This document shows positions 1 to 6,309 of a stretch of 18,149 nt of DNA, piece by piece (the stretch's first letter is position 1; the number at the start of each line of letters is the position of its first letter). Position numbers and translations under genes: made by a program. Origin of the DNA: an uncultured Eubacteriales bacterium (GTDB lineage Bacteria; Bacillota; Clostridia; Oscillospirales; Acutalibacteraceae); contig CAKUAQ010000036.1 of the NCBI GenBank assembly GCA_934636435.1, forward strand, positions 1-18,149. The letters are read 5' to 3'. The notes beneath the pieces were generated by a model that saw only the letters and a program-made list of their open reading frames with translations, did no database searches and was not told where the DNA came from.

Positions 1-386
1 TTCAGCGGGATGCCCTGAGCATCCTTGTTGATGGAGCCGGTGAGGATCATGATGCCCTCGATCAGACCCCAGACAGCGCCGGCACCAAAGCACAGGCTCA
101 GGCAGATCTGCGCAATAGCCTTGCCGGTATAGCCCAGATAAAAGTTGTGGACACCCAGTCCGCCCAGGAAAATGCCCAGCAGACCGGCGGTCATCTTGGA
201 CTTCTGCTCACCGGCCGGGATGGGCTGCGCCAGCGCCACGCCGCACTGGGTGCAGACCGCTGCGCCGGGAGCCGTGGCCGCGCCGCAGTTGGGGCAGAAG
301 TTCTGACCCTGTCCGGCGGGGACACCGCACTTGACGCATACGACCGCCTGGGGATCCATCTGGTTTCCGCAATTTCTACAAATCAT
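1..386 (-). CDS. TM2-domain protein with N-terminal zinc ribbons (3' end outside window)
   Basis: My own reading of the minus strand gives an open frame from ATG at 386 to the window edge, so the C-terminus is missing. The first ~50 residues carry CxxC pairs (CRNCG, CVKCG, CPNCG, CTQCG), which is the pattern of two tandem double-Cys zinc ribbons. After a short linker, residues ~62-125 match a TM2 domain: a glycine-rich hydrophobic segment (GLLGIFLGGLGVHNFYLGY) followed by a second hydrophobic segment ending in GLIEGIMILTGSINKDAQG. The start has a strong AAGGAGG site just upstream (392-398). It lies 43 bases downstream of the DUF2752 gene and probably shares its promoter. TM2 proteins with zinc ribbons are common in Firmicutes, but their function is not established. 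Family call is firm; role unknown. Confidence 0.85.
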   Translation of the reverse strand, partial: MICRNCGNQMDPQAVVCVKCGVPAGQGQNFCPNCGAATAPGAAVCTQCGVALAQPIPAGEQKSKMTAGLLGIFLGGLGVHNFYLGYTGKAIAQICLSLCFGAGAVWGLIEGIMILTGSINKDAQGIPL

Positions 387-429
387 CGTCGATTCCTCCT
401 TAATATATCCAGCCGTTGGACGGCAAGAA

Positions 430-798
430 TTACACGATCGGGGGTCTCCAGGCCGGCACAAGGATGCGCCCCGCCCCCAGCACGCCTAAAGCGGCCAGCA
501 ACAGCCCCAACAGAACCCGGTCCGCCCATTTCCGCCCGAATAAATGCCCGTCGGTGAGCAGACAACCATATAGAATAGGAGCCGTCCAGAACAGGGGATG
601 GTAGGCAAAGGCGGCGGTCAGTTGCCCCCGAAGCACCGCGATCCACGCCCGGGTCATCCCGCAACCGGGGCAGGGAATGCCGGTCAGCCACAAAAACACA
701 CAGGGCCACCCCCACAGCCGAGCCAGCAACAGGAATCCGGCGTATACCGCCGTGCCGCACAGCACCGCCTTAAGGTGAGGGAATCGCCGCGCCACCAT
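430..798 (-). CDS. DUF2752 family small membrane protein
   Basis: A 122-residue protein with about three hydrophobic segments (around residues 12-40, 65-82 and 90-112). The diagnostic DUF2752 signature GIPCPGCGMTRA lies at residues 40-51, with two Cys (43 and 46) and a Thr-Arg pair just after the first membrane segment. Length is usual for the family. The ATG at 798 is preceded by AAAGGAG at a good distance. It is the first gene of a two-gene unit with the TM2 protein; a promoter lies at 863-891. DUF2752 proteins often sit beside TM2 or DUF4234 proteins in Clostridia; their biochemical role is unknown. Family call firm, function not assignable. Confidence 0.88.
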   Translation of the reverse strand: MVARRFPHLKAVLCGTAVYAGFLLLARLWGWPCVFLWLTGIPCPGCGMTRAWIAVLRGQLTAAFAYHPLFWTAPILYGCLLTDGHLFGRKWADRVLLGLLLAALGVLGAGRILVPAWRPPIV

Positions 799-862
799 GG
801 ATGATCGCTCCTTTAGACAAAGCCGTCGTACTCCGATTGTTTTGTCTATCTATCTATACTGT

Positions 863-891
863 ATCTTACCATAACTATTCCGGCGTTGCAA
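863..891 (-). promoter_or_regulatory. Sigma-A promoter of the DUF2752-TM2 unit
   Basis: On the minus strand: -35 TTGCAA (886-891), 17-base spacer, -10 TAAGAT (863-868), followed by a ~60-base leader to the ATG at 798. Good match to the housekeeping consensus in both boxes and spacing. Confidence 0.7.
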
Positions 892-944
892 GGGCTTTTC
901 TACCGGAATTGTGTAAATTTCTCGTTTTTTCGGCAAAATCGGCG

Positions 945-984
945 TAAAAAAATCCGGACACCTGCAGGTATCCGGATTTTTTTA
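945..984 (-). terminator. Rho-independent terminator after the DUF4234 gene
   Basis: A 6-base TCCGGA stem flanked by A7 on one side and T7 on the other, around a CCTGCAGG-containing loop. It lies just after the stop of the DUF4234 gene and has T-runs on both strands, so it could act in both directions; no convergent plus-strand gene is visible. Confidence 0.8.
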
Positions 985-993
985 CCAATCATG

Positions 994-1476
994 TCACCCT
1001 TTGGCGTTGTAATCGGCGCATAGCAGGTTCATGGCGTGCAGCAGCTTATACAGATAGATGAAGGGGCCCACCACAATGCAGGCGCCCAGCACGTTCCAGC
1101 CCCAGAAAGAGCCGGCACCAAAGGAATAGGCAATACCGCGGCGGTTCAGCTCCTTGCCGATCCGGGCGGACAGACGATGGAACCACACCAGCGGCGCAAT
1201 GCCCAGCGTCAGACCGGTGAGCAGGAAGAAGATCAGGCAGTAGTGCATGGTCTTTTTTCCGTCGTAGCGGCTGGCAACGGTGTTGATGTCGGTGGAGATA
1301 CCGGACAGAACCACGATGCTGTAAATGCCCAGGGTGATAATGCTCAGCAGAATGAACTTCAGCAGGCTGCGGTTGGTGTTCAGCTTCACAGCCGGAGCGG
1401 GGGCATACGCAGGGGCAACCGGAGCCGCGACCGGAGCGGCAGGGGCGGCGTAGTTCACATTGGTGTTTTCTTCCAT
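994..1476 (-). CDS. DUF4234 domain membrane protein
   Basis: A 160-residue protein. Residues ~10-30 are an Ala/Pro-rich linker (repeated APAAPV/AYAPAP). From residue ~37 the sequence matches DUF4234: NRSLLKFILLSIITLGIYSI, then a polar loop (DINTVASRYDGKKT), two hydrophobic segments, an FHRLSARIGKELNRRG loop, and a last membrane segment near the C-terminus. The frame is open further upstream, but the ATG at 1476 has a strong GAGGAGGATT ribosome site, and a promoter lies between it and any earlier start, so the short form is right. It is transcribed alone, with its own promoter (1544-1572) and terminator (945-984). Function of the family is unknown; it often occurs near TM2 and DUF2752 genes. 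Confidence 0.87.
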   Translation of the reverse strand: MEENTNVNYAAPAAPVAAPVAPAYAPAPAVKLNTNRSLLKFILLSIITLGIYSIVVLSGISTDINTVASRYDGKKTMHYCLIFFLLTGLTLGIAPLVWFHRLSARIGKELNRRGIAYSFGAGSFWGWNVLGACIVVGPFIYLYKLLHAMNLLCADYNAKG

Positions 1477-1543
1477 GGGTGAATCCTCCTCAAAAAATCG
1501 GTTTATCGGAGCCGGCGGCACACCCCGCAAGTCTCCTGTTATT

Positions 1544-1572
1544 AGAGTACACAAAAAGGAAACTTTTGTCAA
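1544..1572 (-). promoter_or_regulatory. Sigma-A promoter of the DUF4234 gene
   Basis: On the minus strand: perfect -35 TTGACA (1567-1572), 17-base spacer, -10 TACTCT (1544-1549). It lies between the brnQ terminator and the DUF4234 start codon. Confidence 0.78.
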
Positions 1573-1599
1573 TAGCTTTTGAGAGATTTTCCGCGCCGC

Positions 1600-1640
1600 A
1601 AAAAAACGGCGGCCCCGTCCCGAAAGACAAGGCCGCCGGT
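1600..1640 (-). terminator. Rho-independent terminator of brnQ
   Basis: On the minus strand an 8-base GC stem (CGGCGGCC at 1607-1614 with GGCCGCCG at 1631-1638) is followed by seven Ts. It begins ~28 bases after the brnQ stop codon. Confidence 0.85.
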
Positions 1641-1667
1641 CATGATCTCTGCGGTGCGCGCCGCACC

Positions 1668-3044
1668 TTATTCCGCTGACGCCACGACGGACTTCCGCCG
1701 CACAACATGAATGATCAGACCGATCACCAGACCGACACCGGCGGGGCACAGCCAACCCAGCCCGATGTCATACAACGGCAGCAGCTTTCCCGCCGTATCG
1801 GTGATCGCCGCCAGATGCAGGAACGCGCTGGCTTTCTCCGGCAACGCCCCCTCCAGCGCCTGGAGGAAATCAAACACCGCCGCCACCAGCGTAAACGCGA
1901 TGGTGGAAATATACACCGCCCGGTCATTCCGGAACAGCTTGCCGCACAGCGCCAGCACCACCAGACTGATTGCCAGCGGATACAGGAACATCAGCACCGG
2001 CACCGCATAGGTGATGATGGTGCTCAACCCCACATTGGCGATCAGCAGGGACACCACCGTGAACAGAACCGCCCAGAACCGATACCCGGGCGAACGGGGG
2101 AACAGCGCCGTAAAGGTCTCAGAGCAGCTGGTCACCAGACCGACGGCTGTTTTCAGACACGCCAGGGTCACGGTGATGGCTAAAATCCAGTTGCCCGCCG
2201 CGCCGAAATAATACCCGGCAATATCCGCAAAGGCGATGCCGCCGTTTTCGCTGATAGAGAACTGTCCCCGGCTCTGGGTGCCGACGACGGCCACGGCCAC
2301 ATAGATGCCTGCCATGATGAGACAGCCGAAAGCACCCGCCCGGACGGTATTGCCGGCGACAGCCCCCGGCTCCTGCACACCCAGATCCCGGATCACATTG
2401 ACCACCACGATGCCGAAGGCCAGACCCGCCAGCACGTCCATGGTGTTATAGCCCTCCAGAAAGCCGTTGACAAATGCGCCGGAGGTATAGGTAGGGTCGG
2501 GGGTCACAGCGCCCACCGACGTCATAGGACGCACCAGCGCCGTGATCACCAGCGCCCCCAGAAACACCAGAAACGCCGGGGTCAGAATGCGTCCGATCCA
2601 CAGCAGAATCTTCCCCGGCCACAGGGACAGCACCAGCACCAGCGCAAAGAACACCAGCGTGAAAATGAGCAGCGCCACCGGGCCGGCTTTGTCCCCCAAG
2701 ATCCGCTCCGCCCCCACCGTATAGGAGGTGGTGGCGCACCGGGGAATCGCAAAAGCGGGACCGATGGTGAGATACAGCGCACAGGTGAAAAACATCCCGT
2801 AGCCATGCCCTACCTTGCTGCTCAGAGAATAGAGCCCGTCGCTGCGGCTGATGCCCAGCGCCGCCACGCTCAAAAGCGGCAGACCGACGCCGGTGACGAC
2901 GAAGCCCAGCAGCGCCCACCAGACGTTGTGGCCGGCCAGCTGTCCCATATGTACCGGGAAAATCAGGTTGCCTGCTCCGAAGAACATGCCGAACAGCATC
3001 ACAGACACCGACAGCAGTTCGCCCCACGATAGTTTTTTCTTCAT
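1668..3044 (-). CDS. brnQ: Branched-chain amino acid:cation symporter (LIVCS family)
   Basis: A 458-residue polytopic membrane protein matching BrnQ, which takes up Leu, Ile and Val with Na+ or H+. The N-terminus KLSWGELLSVSVMLFGMFFG followed by AGNLIFPVHMGQ is the family signature; further typical stretches are GPAFAIPRCATTSYTVGAE (about residues 93-111), FVNGFLEGYNTMDVLAGLAFG and TAVGLVTSCSETFTALFP. About 12 hydrophobic segments are seen, and length fits the family (~430-460). The ATG at 3044 has AGGAGG eight bases upstream. It starts 43 bases after the end of a broken YitT-like gene and no convincing promoter lies in that gap, so it is probably expressed from the promoter at 3616-3644. A terminator follows at 1600-1640. 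Specificity within Leu/Ile/Val cannot be read from sequence. Confidence 0.94.
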   Translation of the reverse strand: MKKKLSWGELLSVSVMLFGMFFGAGNLIFPVHMGQLAGHNVWWALLGFVVTGVGLPLLSVAALGISRSDGLYSLSSKVGHGYGMFFTCALYLTIGPAFAIPRCATTSYTVGAERILGDKAGPVALLIFTLVFFALVLVLSLWPGKILLWIGRILTPAFLVFLGALVITALVRPMTSVGAVTPDPTYTSGAFVNGFLEGYNTMDVLAGLAFGIVVVNVIRDLGVQEPGAVAGNTVRAGAFGCLIMAGIYVAVAVVGTQSRGQFSISENGGIAFADIAGYYFGAAGNWILAITVTLACLKTAVGLVTSCSETFTALFPRSPGYRFWAVLFTVVSLLIANVGLSTIITYAVPVLMFLYPLAISLVVLALCGKLFRNDRAVYISTIAFTLVAAVFDFLQALEGALPEKASAFLHLAAITDTAGKLLPLYDIGLGWLCPAGVGLVIGLIIHVVRRKSVVASAE

Positions 3045-3087
3045 AATTTATCCTCCTGTACCCGTTCCAGCGGGTCAATTACACATA

Positions 3088-3570
3088 TCAGCCGTCCGAC
3101 CGATGGAATACGTCCGCCACCTCGGCGATGGATAGGCACGCGCCCGGGTCCTCCTCGTGGATCAGCACCCGCATCCGGGGGAATCCGGAACCGGTTGACC
3201 ACGATATAGACCACGGATTTTTCGCTGTCCGCATACCAGCCCCGGGCGTCCATCCCCATGATGCCGCAGCCGCATGTCTCCGACAGAGCGGCGCACACCT
3301 CTCCGGGGCGGGTGGTGATGATCCTGGCGGACTCGGAGCGATCCACACCCTCCGCGATAAATTCCATCGCCTTCAGCCCGGCGGCATAGGCCGCCACCGA
3401 ATAGAGCGAAAGATCCAGCTGCCCCGGGCGATGCCGCTGCCATACAGATCCACCGGTGACAGGAACACGGTCACACCGCTGGCGTTGATACTCTCCGCCA
3501 GCGTCAGAATCAGAAAATCCTTCGGTCGCAGCGTATGTGCGGAGCGGTTGTCCTGCGCCACGGCAGTCAC
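3088..3570 (-). pseudogene. Decayed YitT-family membrane protein gene (internal deletion plus frameshift)
   Basis: Three minus-strand frames each carry a piece of one YitT-type protein. The first frame (GTG near 3570 or 3561) gives the N-terminal membrane segment, DFLILTLAESINASG then VTVFLSPVDLYGSGIA. At about 3420-3435 this jumps to another frame reading LDLSLYSVAAYAAGLKAMEF, normally ~150 residues further on, followed by the C-terminal DUF2179 domain (SESARIITTRPGEV, GMDARGWYADSEKSVVYIVV). A second shift occurs in a run of five Cs at ~3179-3183; with four Cs the ending RMRVLIHEEDPGACLSIAEV and the stop at 3088 come into frame. So most of the membrane core is deleted and the C-terminal domain is frameshifted. 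The promoter at 3616-3644 is intact and may still serve brnQ. The family assignment is from motif memory. Confidence 0.8.
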
Positions 3571-3615
3571 TCTCCCGATCCGGTATTCCCGCCATGTGCG
3601 GAGTGGATAAGGCTC

Positions 3616-3644
3616 ATTTTACCATACATTCCTCCCTTTGGCAA
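3616..3644 (-). promoter_or_regulatory. Sigma-A promoter of the YitT remnant and probably brnQ
   Basis: On the minus strand: -35 TTGCCA (3639-3644), 17-base spacer, -10 TAAAAT (3616-3621). A GGGAGG sequence lies inside the spacer, so it cannot act as a ribosome site for this transcript. Confidence 0.7.
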
Positions 3645-3663
3645 CACTTTTTTGCAGTAAAGA

Positions 3664-3700
3664 GCAAAAATGCGCGGTGCAGCATCTGCTGCACCGCGCA
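3664..3700 (-). terminator. Rho-independent terminator of the lipoprotein gene
   Basis: A near-perfect 14-base inverted repeat (3671-3684 with 3687-3700, two-base centre; TGCGCGGTGCAGCA arms) is followed on the minus strand by TTTTTGCTCTTT. It begins ~35 bases after the stop at 3736. Confidence 0.85.
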
Positions 3701-3735
3701 TGACGCGTCGGTCTCCTCCGGACGGGCAACGGGAG

Positions 3736-4356
3736 TTACCTCCAACCGTAGCTCCAGAATTCCGTCTCGGCCTTGGTGATCACCAGCTTAGCCGTGCCGG
3801 CGGGCATGGCGATCTTCACGGTTTTGCTCTCACCGGGATTGATGCGGCCGAAATTGACCTTGCCCTCCCCGAGCGCCTTGTCATTCTTGTCATAGCAGGC
3901 ATAATACACGAAGGACTTGCTCTGCTCGGTCTCCCAGCCCTTGGAGACGTTTTTCAGCACGATAGAGGCCTCGCTGCCGCTGTGGGTGGACTTCCCCAGC
4001 TCCAGCCACTTGTATCCGTTGTGACTCTCCGGCAGAATCTTCGCCCCCTCGGCAGGCAGCAGAATTCCGTCCTCCTCCTTCACCGGCGTGGTGGTCGTCG
4101 GTGCGGGTGCAGTCGACGGATCGGACGCGTTTCCTTTGCCGGAACCGCCGGCCTTGGTGGTGGTCGTGGTGGCCGGGGTCAGACCGTCGTCGCCCCAGAC
4201 CAGATCGTTGCCGTTATCCTCGGCGGGCGGCAGCGTCCCCTTGGTGGTATCCGAGCTTGATGCTCCGGGATCGGACGTGTCGGCGGGCTTCTTTTTGCAG
4301 GCAGTCAGCCCGCCCAGCAGCACCAGGCACAGGCATATAATACACCATCGTTTCAT
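3736..4356 (-). CDS. Secreted lipoprotein with Thr-rich linker and C-terminal beta-rich domain
   Basis: A 206-residue protein starting MKRWCIICLCLVLLGGLTAC, a lipoprotein signal peptide with lipobox LTAC and the lipidated Cys at residue 20. Residues ~21-110 are a low-complexity spacer rich in Asp, Ser, Pro and Thr, with TTTTT and TTTT runs, as in surface proteins that hold a domain away from the membrane. Residues ~120-206 look like an Ig-like/FxLYD-type beta domain (ASIVLKNVSKGWETEQSKSF, GKVNFGRINPGESKTVKIAM). The frame is open upstream to 4434, but the ATG at 4356 has GGAGGATGAAAGC before it and the signal peptide begins there. A consensus promoter lies at 4406-4434 and a terminator follows. 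It is a single-gene unit. Function unknown; a role at the outer face of the membrane is inferred from the lipobox. Confidence 0.85.
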   Translation of the reverse strand: MKRWCIICLCLVLLGGLTACKKKPADTSDPGASSSDTTKGTLPPAEDNGNDLVWGDDGLTPATTTTTKAGGSGKGNASDPSTAPAPTTTTPVKEEDGILLPAEGAKILPESHNGYKWLELGKSTHSGSEASIVLKNVSKGWETEQSKSFVYYACYDKNDKALGEGKVNFGRINPGESKTVKIAMPAGTAKLVITKAETEFWSYGWR

Positions 4357-4405
4357 GCTTTCATCCTCCGTGACAAGAGCGCTTCTGCGCCCGTGATCTC
4401 TGTTC

Positions 4406-4434
4406 AGTATAGCAGAGAAAAATCCTCCTGTCAA
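4406..4434 (-). promoter_or_regulatory. Strong sigma-A promoter of the lipoprotein gene
   Basis: On the minus strand: -35 TTGACA (4429-4434), 17-base spacer, -10 TATACT (4406-4411). Close to perfect consensus; predicted leader is ~45 bases. Confidence 0.85.
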
Positions 4435-4484
4435 CGTTTTTCACCATTCGAACAGCTGCCTGCCGTAAATTTTGTAAAATAACG

Positions 4485-4538
4485 TTTACAATTTGTCCAT
4501 GATTTCTATACGGTTTGTCCATAATCGTCCGCTATACT
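4485..4538 (+). promoter_or_regulatory. Promoter-like sequence with a 9-base direct repeat
   Basis: On the plus strand, TTTACA (4485-4490), a 16-base spacer and TATACG (4507-4512) resemble a promoter. TTTGTCCAT occurs at 4492-4500 and again at 4514-4522, 22 bases apart, one copy on each side of the -10, followed by another TATACT at 4533-4538. No plus-strand gene follows before the hairpin at 4617-4648. It could drive a small RNA or be chance. Confidence 0.35.
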
Positions 4539-4616
4539 GTGAAACAGACGGAGCAAGAAAGCCACAGGCTACAGACTCCCTCCCCCTTCTTTTTCATTTT
4601 TCTCCTCTTTTTCAGC

Positions 4617-4648
4617 AAAAATCCCCGGTCGGATGACCGGGGATTTTT
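4617..4648 (-). terminator. Rho-independent terminator of the hydroxyacid dehydrogenase gene
   Basis: A 14-base inverted repeat (AAAAATCCCCGGTC with GACCGGGGATTTTT) with a four-base loop. It ends on a T-run in both directions, so it may also stop plus-strand transcripts. It lies ~17 bases beyond the gene's stop codon. Confidence 0.85.
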
Positions 4649-4664
4649 GTTGTATCTTTCCGTC

Positions 4665-5624
4665 TTATGCGTTCACCCGGTGAATGGGCTGCCCGGCGAG
4701 GAATGCCCGGATGTTGTCCTCCACAACCCCCATAAGCCGCCGGCGGGTCTCCACCCCCGCCCAAGCAATATGCGGAGTGATGCAGCAACGGGGCGCTCCG
4801 TACAGCGGACAATCGGGTGCCATCGGCTCCGTGCACAGCACGTCCACCCCCGCGCCGCCCAGATGTCCGCTGTCCAGCGCCACCCGCAGCGCCCGTTCAT
4901 CCACCAGCGGTCCCCGGGCGGTATTGAGGAGGATCGCGCCGGGCTTCATCCGGGCGAAAGCCTCTGCGTCCATCATCCTCCGGCTGTCCTCATTCAGCGG
5001 GCAATGGAGGGATACCACGTCCGCCCGCTCCAGCAGCACCGGCAGCGGCACCAGCTCCACCGTGGGGTCGACGATGGGGTGCCGCCCATACACCAGCACC
5101 GGCATCCCAAACGCCCGGGCGATCTCCGCCACCCGCCGCCCGATGGCTCCGTAGCCCACGATGCCCATGGTCTTCCCCGCCAGCTCGGCGGTGGGCAGCG
5201 GAAAATAGGCAAAGGTGCGGCTGCGGATCCAATCCCCCGCCGCCACCGTGCGGTTATATTCCCCCACCCGGTTGAGCAGCGCCAGCAGCAGCGCAAAGGT
5301 ATGCTGTGCCACCGCCTCGGTGGAATAGCCCGGCACATTGCATACCACGATCCCCCGGGCGGAGGCCGCCTCCAGATCAATGTTGTTGTATCCGGTGGCG
5401 AATACGCCGATGAACCGCAGCCCGGGGGCTGCCGCGATGGCGGCGGCGGGGATGGCGGTCTTGTTGCACAGCAGGATCTCCGCCGGGGCGATCCTCTCTG
5501 CCAGTTCCTTCGGCCCGGTCACATCGTACGCGGTCACCTCGCCGAACGGCTGCAAAAAATCCAGTGTCACGCCATCTCCCACCACCGTGGCGGCGTCAGT
5601 CACAACCATACGCATAAAAAACAT
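4665..5624 (-). CDS. D-isomer-specific 2-hydroxyacid dehydrogenase (hydroxypyruvate/glyoxylate reductase type)
   Basis: A 319-residue cytosolic oxidoreductase that interconverts a 2-keto acid and a D-2-hydroxy acid with NAD(P)H. The nucleotide-binding Rossmann motif GYGAIG is at residues 157-162. The catalytic triad of the family is present: Arg237 in NTARGPLVDE, Glu266 in LCTEP and His285 in TPHIAWAG. The N-terminal half carries ATGYNNIDLEAASARGI (76-91), typical of the family. The second Rossmann strand ends VLVYGRHP, with Gly-Arg in place of the Asp usual in NAD enzymes, which hints at NADPH use (inference). The ATG at 5624 is close to its AAAGGAG site; the ATGs at 5615 and 5609 are alternatives. 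Substrate is not certain: glycerate dehydrogenase (hprA-like) is the best guess. It is a single gene with terminator at 4617-4648; no clear promoter was found. Confidence 0.9.
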   Translation of the reverse strand: MFFMRMVVTDAATVVGDGVTLDFLQPFGEVTAYDVTGPKELAERIAPAEILLCNKTAIPAAAIAAAPGLRFIGVFATGYNNIDLEAASARGIVVCNVPGYSTEAVAQHTFALLLALLNRVGEYNRTVAAGDWIRSRTFAYFPLPTAELAGKTMGIVGYGAIGRRVAEIARAFGMPVLVYGRHPIVDPTVELVPLPVLLERADVVSLHCPLNEDSRRMMDAEAFARMKPGAILLNTARGPLVDERALRVALDSGHLGGAGVDVLCTEPMAPDCPLYGAPRCCITPHIAWAGVETRRRLMGVVEDNIRAFLAGQPIHRVNA

Positions 5625-5639
5625 AAACTCCTTTCCCGT

Positions 5640-5857
5640 TTACCGGTGGATAACCTATGATCCGAAGCAAGTCTACCGTTTTCTGAATGATACCATCTCC
5701 TATTGTCTCCTATTGTGCTGATCAAGACAGAACCACACACGGCCTCTTTTTCTGTCCGTGACCGTGTATGTTATCCTAACAGGGAAGGAAACAGGCAGCC
5801 CGGGCCGACCATCCGTTGCAAAAAAAGTAAGCTTGAAAACACAAATTTGCGTTTTTA
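5640..5857. other. Intergenic stretch with no recognised gene
   Basis: Holds a tandem 10-base repeat (TCTCCTATTG twice, about 5696-5715) and an AT-only inverted repeat near 5837-5857 (AAAACACAAATTTGCGTTTT, one G-U pair) after the small frameshifted ORF. No convincing promoter for the dehydrogenase gene and no coding sequence longer than a few codons with a ribosome site was seen. Confidence 0.4.
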
Positions 5858-6053
5858 TCACGGCTCCATGATCCCCAGACTCAGATGGAGACGGTTTCGG
5901 ATTTGGTATTCCTCGCCAAGCTCCGATACCAACTCGCCATCGGCACGCTGTGCTCTCATACGAAAATTCTTTAATTGCTCGGAAGTCCAAACAAATCCTC
6001 CGTACCCCATGAGCAGGAATCCGTACCATAATCAAGCACAAATTTAACAGCAT
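5858..6053 (-). pseudogene. Small single-span membrane protein ORF broken by a frameshift
   Basis: An ATG at 6053 with GGGAGG ten bases upstream begins MLLNLCLIMV. The next frame, entered near 6028-6034, reads WYGFLLMGYGGFVWTSEQLK then NFRMRAQRADGELVSELGEE and runs to the stop at 5858. The span is 196 bases, one more than a multiple of three, so a one-base change would join the hydrophobic start to the charged C-terminal part into a ~64-residue protein with one membrane segment. A good promoter lies upstream (6167-6195). I do not recognise the family. It may be a pseudogene, a sequencing error or chance; each single frame is too short to be persuasive. Confidence 0.35.
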
Positions 6054-6166
6054 ACACACCGCTCCTCCCGGATGAAGGCTCACTCCGCCTATACTTGGGA
6101 TACATCCCAGGCATTTCCCATACATTCCGTTAGACGATACCGCATATTGCCGCCACATCGTAGCTT

Positions 6167-6195
6167 AATATACCATATTTCCCCCGGCGGTTCAA
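6167..6195 (-). promoter_or_regulatory. Sigma-A promoter driving the small ORF at 5858-6053
   Basis: On the minus strand: -35 TTGAAC (6190-6195), 17-base spacer, -10 TATATT (6167-6172). It predicts a leader of ~105 bases and shows that the gene-poor stretch to the left is probably transcribed. Confidence 0.65.
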
Positions 6196-6212
6196 CATTT
6201 TTACAGCCTGTT

Positions 6213-6241
6213 CATTTTTTGCGGCGTAACCGTGGTACAAT
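6213..6241 (+). promoter_or_regulatory. Extended -10 promoter of the beta-CASP/kinase operon
   Basis: On the plus strand TGGTACAAT gives an extended -10 (TGn plus TACAAT at 6236-6241); the -35 region is a poor T-rich match. It lies ~70 bases before the ATG at 6310 and diverges from the promoter at 6167-6195. Confidence 0.45.
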
Positions 6242-6309
6242 ATACCTAATAAATTTGCGGGAAACCGCATACATATATAGGAAAAGGGATAAAAACGGAG
6301 GGGAACAGT

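Noticed and set aside
4515..5660. 381-codon plus-strand frame opposite the hydroxyacid dehydrogenase
   Set aside because: His/Arg/Gln-rich antisense translation with no domain; the minus-strand gene has a complete catalytic triad.
5700..6158. 152-codon minus ORF over the gene-poor stretch
   Set aside because: Only its central part around 6053 has a ribosome site; the rest joins unrelated intergenic sequence and looks non-coding.
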